Below, piece by piece: positions 40,321 to 46,626 of a DNA stretch of 64,000 nt. Each line of letters opens with the position of its first letter. The stretch's first letter is position 1. The notes below the pieces were generated by a model. The model searched no databases, was not told where the DNA came from, and saw only the letters and a list, made by a program, of their open reading frames with translations. The position numbers were made by a program, and so were the translations under genes. Source of the DNA: Gemmata palustris (GTDB taxonomy: Bacteria; Planctomycetota; Planctomycetia; Gemmatales; Gemmataceae); assembly GCF_017939745.1 (NCBI RefSeq), contig NZ_JAGKQQ010000001.1, positions 4,030,001 to 4,094,000 on the forward strand. Reading direction: 5' to 3'.

Positions 40321-41193
40321 CTCGATGAACCCGTCCTTCGTCTCGATGGCCGTGCAGAGATCCTTGTTCTTTCCGACTCCCAACAGCGCGGCCTTCACCG
40401 CGCCACGGTCGGCGGGGGCCAGGCTGTCCGTCGCGAACGCGGCGATGAACGGCACCGGGTCCGTTTCGGCGATCACCCGCAGCTCGCCCTTCTTGATGGT
40501 CCCGCACCCTTCCAGAAGTGGGTGCGCGTAGGACGAGATCACGGCCGCGACCTTCTTACCCGCCTTCGTCTCCTCAACGACCTTGGTCGCGCCCTCGGAG
40601 CAGGTCGCGCACGTGTCGAGCTTGGCGGGAACTTCGAGCCCGAAATCTTTTAGTGCCTTCACCGCCGCCGCACTCTTCTCCTCGGCCGCGGGGTTGCCGA
40701 AGTAGATCGTGTGTTCCTTCAGATCGACTGGTGTAACCGCTTTGTCGATCGCGGCAACGCACACGAGCCCGGTCTGGGTAGTCTTCCCGTCCTTGCCCGT
40801 GAGAGCCGCGAGGTACGTGACCGCGAGCTTGTTGCCGGGCGCGGTGGTGCGCACGACCGAGTCCTTGCCGATGACGAGGTGCGCCTTGCCCGAGGACTTC
40901 TTCAGCCCCCCGGCCAGACTCTCGCCGTAAACCACGGCAACCGCGCGCCCGATCTTGTCCGCCAGGAACTTGCCGAGCTTGTCGTAATCGCGCTGTCCGT
41001 ACCCGTTCACGCACGGGCACGACAGTTGGGCGGACAGCGGGTCCATCACGAGCACGACCAGCGCGTTCTCGGGGATCACCACCGGTTTCTCGGCGGGCTT
41101 TTCTCCCGGCTTATCGACCGCCGGGACCGGGAACGCGGCCAGTGAAAGCGCGGCCGCGGCGAGCGCCTCGCGGCGGTTCAGGTTCTCGGCCAT
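40303..41193 (-). CDS. PhnD-like periplasmic substrate-binding protein
   Basis: Protein of 296 aa. The N-terminus MAENLNRREALAAAALSLAAFPVPAV resembles a Tat-type signal (NRREAL). The body fits the PhnD/SsuA/transferrin-like binding fold: VVLVMDPLSAQLSCPCVNGYGQRDYDKLGKFLADKIGRAVAVVYGESLAGGLKKSSGKAHLVIGKDS, where 'l...yG..G' and 'DLviG..s' steps of the family can be followed. It carries extra cysteines (LSCPCVNG; CATCSEG) that suggest a metal or redox site. It ends EPAKKK with stop TAA immediately after an A8 run. Gene order suggests an operon with the NHL protein upstream and the propeller downstream. Confidence 0.65.
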   Translation of the reverse strand: MAENLNRREALAAAALSLAAFPVPAVDKPGEKPAEKPVVIPENALVVLVMDPLSAQLSCPCVNGYGQRDYDKLGKFLADKIGRAVAVVYGESLAGGLKKSSGKAHLVIGKDSVVRTTAPGNKLAVTYLAALTGKDGKTTQTGLVCVAAIDKAVTPVDLKEHTIYFGNPAAEEKSAAAVKALKDFGLEVPAKLDTCATCSEGATKVVEETKAGKKVAAVISSYAHPLLEGCGTIKKGELRVIAETDPVPFIAAFATDSLAPADRGAVKAALLGVGKNKDLCTAIETKDGFIEPAKKK

Positions 41194-41234
41194 CGGTTCG
41201 CCCTCAAGAGGGGTGTCGGTGGGAAATAAAAGAA

Positions 41235-41261
41235 CCCCGCGCGTCGGGGTGACGCGCGGGG
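41235..41261 (-). terminator. rho-independent terminator after NHL gene
   Basis: CCCCGCGCGTC (41235-41245) pairs perfectly with GACGCGCGGGG (41251-41261); leftward reading then meets TTCTTTTATTT. It lies 12 bases past the NHL gene stop, so the downstream genes may need read-through or their own promoter. Confidence 0.8.
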
Positions 41262-41272
41262 AACGGGCGAAG

Positions 41273-42520
41273 TTACTTCGCCTTCTTTTCGAGAATGTGG
41301 AACTTGGAACCCGGCAGGTCGCAGAAGAACAATTTCTTACCGTCCTCGGAAACGGCCACCGCGACGTTCTTGCACCCGCCGGTGAGCTTGACCACGCCGG
41401 CCGTCTCGATGAATTCGCCGCTCGGCCCGAAGCGCTTGATGACGCCCTCGCTTTCGGCCGTGTAGATGTCGCCCACGCCGTTGGCGCGGATGTTCATCGG
41501 GTTGCAGCACCCGCCGAAGCACTTCGGGTCGGTGTCTTCCCCGCGCTTGCCGAACGACCCGATCTTCTTCCCGTCGCGGTCGTAGCGGGCGAACTGGTGC
41601 TTGGTGTTTTCCGCGACCAGCACGTCCGGGCCGTGGCACTGGATGTCCATCTGCCCGCAGCACCCGCCGATCTCGCTGAGCACCTGCTTCGGTTCCTTCA
41701 GTTCCTTGGTGAAGCGCCACACCGCGTACCCGTAGCCCACGTCACCGCACGCCACGAACACGTCCTTCTCGGAGACGGCCATGCCGTTGGCGACCCGCAT
41801 CCGCCCGGTCATCTCCTCGACGACCTGTTCCACGGTGCGGTTCTTGTACTGGGTTTCGATCTGGTCGTACTGCTTGATGATGCTCTTGAACTGCTCGATC
41901 TGGCGGACGTCGGTCTTGGTCCGGTCCTCTTCCTTCTTCTCTTCAAGTTTTTTGAGCTGCTCGGTCATGGACTTCTTGGCGTTCGCATACGCCTGGACCA
42001 TCTGTTCCTTTTCCTTCTCTAATTGCACCGCGGCTTTCTTTTTGAGCGCGTCGGCGTCCTTGAGGATGGCCGCGAGGTGCGGTAACTCGACGGTTTCACC
42101 GACTTGCTTGCCGTCGGCGTCGAACTTCGCGAGTTTGCTGTCGCCGGCGACGTAGATCGTCCCGTCCGGGCCGCAGTTCACCGCGGTCGCGTGGAACGGT
42201 ACCTTCCAGTTCTTCACCGGTTTGCCGTCCGCGTCGAACAGGTGAATCTCGGCCGTTTGGCCCTTCGGGGGCGCGCCGTAGGGCTTGGGCGGGGCGACCA
42301 GCCCGACCACGCGGCCCTTGCTGTCGAGGCAAATCGTTTGGAGGGTGTGCCCCTTCTCGCCCTTGACGTCGATCGAGGCGATGACCTTGTGTGTGGTCTC
42401 GAACTTCTCGGCCGGATTCGGTGGGACGATCGGGGTAGCCGGAACGGGCTTGTCGTCCGCCGCACGCGCGTTGCTCACGGCAAGCAGCACGGCGGCAACC
42501 CCAAGGCGAAACACCTTCAT
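41273..42520 (-). CDS. secreted NHL-type beta-propeller with coiled-coil insert and CC motifs
   Basis: Protein of 415 aa with a signal peptide (MKVFRLGVAAVLLAVSNARA). NHL-like blades (HLFDADGKPVKNWKVPFHATAVNCGPDGTIYVAGDSKLAKFDADGKQVGE; RYDRDGKKIGSFGKRGED; IYTAESEGVIKRFGPSGEF) are interrupted at ~155-235 by a charged coiled coil (DALKKKAAVQLEKEKEQMVQ...EQLKKLEEKKEEDRTK). Two similar cysteine motifs, GGCCGQMDIQCHG and CFGGCCNPMNI, occur in adjacent blades and suggest a metal or disulfide centre. Function is unknown; it is probably periplasmic. It heads a minus-strand cluster with the substrate-binding protein and propellers. Confidence 0.8.
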   Translation of the reverse strand: MKVFRLGVAAVLLAVSNARAADDKPVPATPIVPPNPAEKFETTHKVIASIDVKGEKGHTLQTICLDSKGRVVGLVAPPKPYGAPPKGQTAEIHLFDADGKPVKNWKVPFHATAVNCGPDGTIYVAGDSKLAKFDADGKQVGETVELPHLAAILKDADALKKKAAVQLEKEKEQMVQAYANAKKSMTEQLKKLEEKKEEDRTKTDVRQIEQFKSIIKQYDQIETQYKNRTVEQVVEEMTGRMRVANGMAVSEKDVFVACGDVGYGYAVWRFTKELKEPKQVLSEIGGCCGQMDIQCHGPDVLVAENTKHQFARYDRDGKKIGSFGKRGEDTDPKCFGGCCNPMNIRANGVGDIYTAESEGVIKRFGPSGEFIETAGVVKLTGGCKNVAVAVSEDGKKLFFCDLPGSKFHILEKKAK

Positions 42521-42954
42521 GCCAGCAACTCCGGAAGTGGGAAGGAATCCTCAGCTGGGAGGTGACGAATACAGTAAGCGAACCTAACTATCGAATCAAC
42601 GGGAAATCGCGACTGGCACGCGGATGTCGAAATGAATGCTGCCATGTTGTTTAGTCATCAGACACATTGGGTTGCCATCCGTCTGGGGCACCGGAATTCT
42701 TCGATGTGACGCTCTGGTCTAAACTTAAAGCGCTCGATCCGGCCCCGCTCGAACGGCCCAAGCGACAAAAAGCCGAGTTCGTCCTTGGAACTCGATCGCT
42801 TCAGACGCGAATCGCCGCGCGACATTTTCTCTCGAGGCGAAGGGGGATCGCTCGGCGCGTCGTGGGGCCGAGTGACCCGAATTCAGTTGTAACGCGCGCG
42901 CTGGTCCGTCCAATATGGGTCACCGTTGCCGTTCACTTTTCGTGGAGCCCCGGC
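42521..42954. other. gap without confident gene
   Basis: About 430 bases. A plus-strand frame from 42667 runs into the phosphatase-like gene but its first 96 residues are not protein-like, and the true start is downstream. It probably holds the divergent promoters. Confidence 0.4.
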
Positions 42955-43974
42955 ATGTTCGGCCCGTGCTTCGGTCTTGCGGTCATGATCCACCTGTTTC
43001 CGGTAGTCCGATCGGCGGCTCAAAACGAGCAGCCCCAACCCGCGCCCAAGACCGGTAACGCCGTCGCAACGGCGCTGTCGTTCGCGCACCAGTTCGCTGC
43101 GCCGGAAGCGTTGCACCCCGGCAAAGACCGCAGGCTCAAGACCGCGCTTATTTCGGCCCTGGGTAAGTCCCCGAATTTGTCATGGGAGGCCGCAGAGGAT
43201 TTTTTCGATCGAGCCACGTTTCGCGCTCTCACCGGCGACGGGACCGCGATCTCGGTGGAAAAGATGGAGCAACTCCTGCGTGACAAAATCCCCCAATCGC
43301 GCAAAGACATGAACGCAAAGACCCGGGGACACGCGGAACTGCTCACGACGCAGTTCGACATGATCGAAGAGGCCCACGGGAAGTCCGGGGGCGAACTGGT
43401 CGATTGGGTGGTGAAGAACTACCGGGCCGACAAGCCGCTGAGCGTCGTCGTCATCTGCACGGGGAACACCCGGCGCAGCATGTTAGGCGCGACGATGGGG
43501 AACGTGGCCGCCGCGTACTACGGGTTCCCCAACGTTCGCTTCTACAGCGGGGGGACCACTCCGGATGCCATCAACCCGCGGACGATTGCGACCCTCAAGG
43601 AGATCGGCATCGGGATCGAACCGACCGGGAAAGAGGCTCCGCGCGGTAAGAGCGGCGTCGCGAATCCCATTTATCGAGTGCAGTGGGGGAAGGGATTGGA
43701 GATAAACGAGTTCTCGAAGGTCTACACCGACGCGCACAACCCGCAGGACGGGTTCGCGGCGCTCTTAGTGTGCAGCGAGGCGGAAACGGCCTGCCCGCGG
43801 GTGACGGGAGCAGGTACCCGTATCCCCGTGTTGTACCTCGACCCGAAGGCGTTCGACGGCGCGCCGTTCGAGTCCGCGAAATACGCCGAGCGCCGGGACG
43901 ACATCGGGCGCCTGATGCTCAGCGTATTCATGCAGGCCCGGCGCCGACTGGAGCTGGCCGAGAAGGTGCGGTAG
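42955..43974 (+). CDS. exported low-molecular-weight phosphatase/ArsC-like protein
   Basis: Protein of 339 aa. The N-terminus MFGPCFGLAVMIHLFPVVRSAAQ looks like a signal peptide. A helical region (~115 aa) precedes the catalytic domain LSVVVICTGNTRRSMLGATMGNVAAAYYGFPNVRFYSGGTTPDAINPRTIATLKEIGIGIEP, where C-T-G-N-T-R-R-S is the C-x5-R-S phosphate loop of the low-molecular-weight phosphatase/arsenate reductase fold. VLYLDPKAFDG supplies the probable aspartate. The length exceeds the usual ~150 aa because of the N-terminal region. A remnant of an ArsC gene lies just downstream on the other strand. ATG 42955 is chosen for the signal peptide. Confidence 0.75.
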   Translation: MFGPCFGLAVMIHLFPVVRSAAQNEQPQPAPKTGNAVATALSFAHQFAAPEALHPGKDRRLKTALISALGKSPNLSWEAAEDFFDRATFRALTGDGTAISVEKMEQLLRDKIPQSRKDMNAKTRGHAELLTTQFDMIEEAHGKSGGELVDWVVKNYRADKPLSVVVICTGNTRRSMLGATMGNVAAAYYGFPNVRFYSGGTTPDAINPRTIATLKEIGIGIEPTGKEAPRGKSGVANPIYRVQWGKGLEINEFSKVYTDAHNPQDGFAALLVCSEAETACPRVTGAGTRIPVLYLDPKAFDGAPFESAKYAERRDDIGRLMLSVFMQARRRLELAEKVR

Positions 43975-44033
43975 GCGCTCTCGCGACGTGCCGCAAAACA
44001 CGAATACCTACGCACTCGGCGATCGGACGGGTT

Positions 44034-44210
44034 TCACCCGGTCGGTTGCGCGAGAAGGCTCGTTACCTTTTGTTCGATGAGGTCACGGATCTTGCGAAAA
44101 TCGTCATCGGGAAGATCCTTGGGATCGGGGATGTTCCATTCCTCGCGCACCTTCGCGCGGACCAACGGGCACGAGTCCCCGCAGCCCATTGTCACCGCAC
44201 CCACGTCGTT
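44034..44210 (-). pseudogene. 3' remnant of arsenate reductase (ArsC)
   Basis: Minus strand VGAVTMGCGDSCPLVRAKVREEWNIPDPKDLPDDDFRKIRDLIEQKVTSLL, the C-terminal half of thioredoxin-coupled ArsC with the MGCGD.CP redox cysteines and WxipDP. The N-terminal phosphate loop is absent and an in-frame stop precedes the fragment. The break lies about 40 bases from a small inverted-repeat element at 44253. Confidence 0.7.
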
Positions 44211-44252
44211 TCACGCAATGAATAAAGTGCCTTGCAAAGCTGCGCGAAAGGG

Positions 44253-44363
44253 CTAGTGCAGCGTCACGGTAAGGAATTAGAGTTGCCCACGATCGGCTCA
44301 CACGGCGAACACTGTAAATTCGCCGAACGCCGACCCTAATTCTTTACCGTGACGCTGCACTAG
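44253..44363. mobile_element. 111-bp MITE-like element
   Basis: Terminal inverted repeats of 28 bp with one mismatch (44253-44280 and 44336-44363), starting CTAGTGCAGCGTCACGGTAA on both strands. TA at each tip is consistent with a TA target as used by IS630/Tc1-type transposases. The 55-bp centre has no coding capacity. Confidence 0.75.
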
Positions 44364-44487
44364 TCCGGTCACGGCCGACTCCAATGGTACGATGCCATCG
44401 GAAACCGCCACGAAAAACTCCTCCCCGGTCCCTTCAGCCTCCTGAACTGGGCTTCTGCTTTTCGGTCGGTTGTCGAGAATCGCGGGC

Positions 44488-44903
44488 ATGATGCCCGTGG
44501 CCCCGATACTCGATTCCGCCGTCCTCGCGGCGTTCCATTCGGGCACCCTGCCCCCGGAACAGGCCGAAGCGGTCTTGCCGCGCGACCGGGCCACCGCCGT
44601 CTTCTTCCTCCTCCAACTCAGCACCGCACTCGGTTCCCCTCGCGCCCGTCGGCGGTGCCCACGGGCCCTGCGGAACCGCCCCGCCCTACGCCAAGCCATC
44701 TGCGGTTGCCGATCACCGACGGCGGGCTGACCCAGATGTGGCACCGCCTGACGCATGTCGTGGCCCCCTGGTGCGAGCACACCTCCACCGCCTCGACGCG
44801 GGCGTCCTCACATGCCGACGAGACCGAGTGGCGTAGACGAAGGGTTGTGGGACCGGCTCCCGAACCTCGCGCTGGGGCAGGCCGTCGTCAGCTTCCCGCA
44901 CTT
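44488..44903 (+). pseudogene. decayed IS66-type transposase
   Basis: PVAPILDSAVLAAFHSGTLPPEQAEAVLPRDRATAVFFLLQL resembles the N-terminus of planctomycete IS66 transposases; after a gap and frame change LTQMWHRLTHVVAPWCEH...SHADETEWR matches the region around the first catalytic Asp (ADET.WR). The reading then drops into another frame with unrelated residues. Most of the gene is deleted. Confidence 0.6.
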
Positions 44904-44961
44904 CGCGCGCCCGTGAGCATCGACCCGAGCCAGGCGAAGCTGCGGATGACGTATTGAAGCA

Positions 44962-45321
44962 TCAGGGAGAGGAGACAGGGCGAATCCGAACACCGTTATT
45001 GCTCACAACTGTGAATGCGGTGGAGAGTTCGTTCGCGTGGTCTCGGATCACTTCACTGACCAGTTGTGCTCGGTCGTCGGCGGACATACCCGTGAGACGG
45101 ATCAATACGATCCCGGTATGCGTCAGGCGGTTGCGGAAAACGAGTTCGCCGAAATCTTTGTCTTGGGTGAGAAGAACCGCGTGCTCATTCACGGCAATGG
45201 TGAGCACGTCGGTATCGGGTGCGCCGCCATCCGTGTCACGAATCGCGCGAACGGTGTGTCCGTCCGCGCGAAGGCGGTCAATGATCGCACCCAGCAAACT
45301 CTCGTCGGCAACGAGGTTCAT
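44962..45321 (-). CDS. DUF5615 PIN-like toxin
   Basis: Protein of 119 aa: MNLVADESLLGAIIDRLRADGHTVRAIRDTDGGAPDTDVLTIAVNEHAVLLTQDKDFGELVF. The first acidic pair (ADES), D in PDTDVL, and TQDKDFGEL are the conserved acidic residues of the DUF5615/Mut7-C-type PIN-like nuclease fold, the usual toxin partner of DUF433 antitoxins. ATGA overlap with the upstream DUF433 gene shows translational coupling. The pair lies downstream, on the same strand, of the two-repeat mini-CRISPR. RNase activity is family-level inference. Confidence 0.85.
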   Translation of the reverse strand: MNLVADESLLGAIIDRLRADGHTVRAIRDTDGGAPDTDVLTIAVNEHAVLLTQDKDFGELVFRNRLTHTGIVLIRLTGMSADDRAQLVSEVIRDHANELSTAFTVVSNNGVRIRPVSSP

Positions 45322-45554
45322 GCCGGAACCTTCCCGAACGGGTACACCGCGTCGTTGCGGATCGCCTCGGCCGCGAACCGCACGGCCGCGAGAACCTGTT
45401 CGCGCGTGAGGTGCGGGTACTCTCGGAGCAGGTCATCGACCGATAATCCGCCGCCGAGTTCCTCAAGGATCAGTTCGACACTAATCCGTGTTCCTGCGAT
45501 CACGGGTTTGCCGAACAAGATGCTTGGGTCGGAAACGATTTGAGCGGTAGCCAT
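45318..45554 (-). CDS. DUF433 antitoxin
   Basis: Protein of 78 aa: MATAQIVSDPSILFGKPVIAGTRISVELILEELGGGLSVDDLLREYPHLTREQVLAAVRFAAE, the complete DUF433 motif (GkPvi.GTRi.v..il..l..G.s..eil..yP.lt...i.aal.ya). It neutralises, and with DNA binding probably represses, the DUF5615 toxin. Its ribosome site (GAGGA) lies in the 10-base gap between the ATG and the end of a CRISPR-like repeat at 45565-45600, so the repeat is in its 5' untranslated region. Processing at that repeat would shorten the leader. Confidence 0.88.
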   Translation of the reverse strand: MATAQIVSDPSILFGKPVIAGTRISVELILEELGGGLSVDDLLREYPHLTREQVLAAVRFAAEAIRNDAVYPFGKVPA

Positions 45555-45564
45555 ACGGTCCTCG

Positions 45565-45673
45565 GCTTCAATTCGGCCCCAGATCATGATCTGGGGAGAT
45601 ACGCTAACCACCTTACCGCGGAGGTAATCGCCCTTGCGCTTCAATTCGGCCCCAGATCGCGATCTGGGGAGAC
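45565..45673 (-). CRISPR. two-repeat mini-CRISPR with divergent palindromic stem
   Basis: Repeat 1 (45565-45600) and repeat 2 (45638-45673) are 36 bp and flank a 37-bp spacer (45601-45637). Read on the minus strand, both begin (A/G)TCTCC and end GGCCGAATTGAAGC, exactly as in the main array at 56 kb. The middle is replaced by a 20-bp perfect palindrome, CCCCAGATC-AT-GATCTGGGG in one and CCCCAGATC-GC-GATCTGGGG in the other. The crRNA order on the minus strand is repeat 2, spacer, repeat 1. The spacer resembles the cas-operon upstream region (46241-46266). The unit lies between GIY-YIG and DUF433 genes. Confidence 0.85.
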
Positions 45674-45700
45674 AACTCGGCTCTATCATCGAGCTGAGTT
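45674..45700. repeat. hairpin abutting the mini-CRISPR
   Basis: AACTCGGCTC (45674-45683) pairs with GAGCTGAGTT (45691-45700) with one mismatch. It begins at the base next to repeat 2 and may insulate or define the 5' end of the guide transcript. Confidence 0.5.
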
Positions 45701-45708
45701 GGGACAGC

Positions 45709-45993
45709 CTAGCAGGTCTTGTTGCAAGGCGGGTGGTACTCCGCGATCAACGCTCGTTCCCGGATGATCCGCTCCTTTTCGGTTGTGATGACTTCAAACA
45801 CGATGGACACAGGGTACTGGCGGTGCATGCAGTGGTAGTAATCGTTGCGGTGCTCCCCGATTCGGCGGCTCAGATCCTCTGTTCGCCCGACGTAGATCAC
45901 CAATCGGGCGTTGTTGAGAATCCCGTACACACCACCAACCGCAGGCAAGTTACCCGCATCGAAGCGATACCACTTGATGTTCCAGAAAGGCAT
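45709..45993 (-). CDS. GIY-YIG nuclease-domain protein
   Basis: Protein of 94 aa consisting of a single GIY-YIG domain: LPAVGGVYGILNNARLVIYVGRTEDLSRRIGEHR has the G-V-Y...Y-V-G pair and the conserved Arg, and ERALIAEYHPPCN carries the catalytic Glu/Asn region. Such small proteins are endonucleases, some of them homing or repair enzymes; the target is unknown. It reads toward the mini-CRISPR and ends 36 bases before it, so the guide could be part of its 3' transcript. Confidence 0.8.
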   Translation of the reverse strand: MPFWNIKWYRFDAGNLPAVGGVYGILNNARLVIYVGRTEDLSRRIGEHRNDYYHCMHRQYPVSIVFEVITTEKERIIRERALIAEYHPPCNKTC

Positions 45994-46034
45994 ACGAAGC
46001 CCTCAAGCCGGACTGCTTGACGGGCGGAAAGCAC

Positions 46035-46151
46035 TCGGGTAACCTTCATAGTGGAGTGCGAGGGCTACAAGGCTCTCCGCCGATTGACCGGAGTCCGATT
46101 CGGTCTCTCTGAACCGCATCGAGGTGTTAGCGCACCTTGATGCGGTTTTTT
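46035..46151 (+). ncRNA. candidate small RNA ending in a strong terminator
   Basis: ACCGCATCGAGGTG (46113-46126) pairs with CACCTTGATGCGGT (46133-46146) with one G-T pair, followed by a T run to 46151: a textbook rho-independent terminator. No plus-strand gene precedes it. The upstream ~80 bases have no open frame, so it may end a short RNA, or block read-through into the cas promoter. The 5' end is only estimated. Confidence 0.4.
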
Positions 46152-46189
46152 CATATCCAACTGTACCGCCGAGGAAGTGTCCTGTCAAT

Positions 46190-46247
46190 AGAGCGATGAT
46201 GTCTGCTTACTGCAGACATCATCGCTCTTGCCAAGTCTTGGCAAGAG
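46190..46247. promoter_or_regulatory. two abutting inverted repeats in cas operon upstream region
   Basis: A 17-bp perfect hairpin (46190-46206 with 46212-46228, loop TTACT) is followed by an overlapping 11-bp perfect palindrome, CTCTTGCCAAG-T-CTTGGCAAGAG (46225-46247). The palindrome looks like an operator. Its right arm overlaps the PAM-proximal part of the sequence matched by the mini-CRISPR spacer, so a protein repressor and the guide complex would compete or cooperate. Confidence 0.6.
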
Positions 46248-46277
46248 TAATCATCTCCGCCGTAAGTCCGCAGCCAC
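46238..46277 (+). promoter_or_regulatory. predicted target of the mini-CRISPR guide, upstream of cas operon
   Basis: TTG (46238-46240) followed by 46241-46277, which aligns without gaps to the mini-CRISPR spacer. Of the first 26 positions 20 agree, including 1-5, 15-20 and 22-26; the mismatches are at 6, 8, 9, 12, 14 and 21. Three of these would form G-T or U-G wobbles, and positions 6 and 12 are ones that type I guides leave unpaired. TTN is the reported PAM for type I-G/I-U of Geobacter. It lies 100-135 bases before the first cas-operon gene. Confidence 0.7.
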
Positions 46278-46375
46278 TAAATGGAGCAGTGGTTTAGCGC
46301 TGAAAACAAAATAAAGCCGTCGAACTTCCCCTGCCCCTTCGGAACAAGTCTGCAGAACCACACAGGAGGCGTGTC

Positions 46376-46594
46376 ATGGAACCGGTACTGGTTGCCGCTT
46401 ACGCCGAGATGCTGAAGGCCCGACCGGACGAGTGTTCGGTGGACCGCATTCTCGAAGACCCGCAGTTCCGCGGGGAGTTCCTCGGCCGGATCCGGGCGAG
46501 TGCCGCGGACCGCACCGAGTTCGACATCCTCCGCACGCTCCACAACCTCCGCAAGCGGAGCAAGCTCCCGCGACGCGACGACCCTTCCGCCTAA
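46376..46594 (+). CDS. 72-aa protein leading the cas operon
   Basis: Small acidic/basic helical protein, MEPVLVAAYAEMLKARPDECSVDRILEDPQFRGEFLGRIRASAADRTEFDILRTLHNLRKRSKLPRRDDPSA. A strong GGAGG lies 7 bases before the ATG, the best ribosome site in the locus. It ends 32 bases before cas4-cas1 and must be co-transcribed. No Cas family is recognised; its position suggests a regulator or accessory subunit of the type I-G system. The basic tail (NLRKRSKLPRR) may contact nucleic acid. Confidence 0.75.
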   Translation: MEPVLVAAYAEMLKARPDECSVDRILEDPQFRGEFLGRIRASAADRTEFDILRTLHNLRKRSKLPRRDDPSA

Positions 46595-46626
46595 CGTCCC
46601 TCACCACACCGAACGGAGCTACGCCC

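Noticed and set aside
45722..45752. Match of the mini-CRISPR spacer to the GIY-YIG gene end (GCAAGG ... CTCCGCG)
   Set aside because: Requires a one-base gap, matches only six seed bases and lies inside a coding region.
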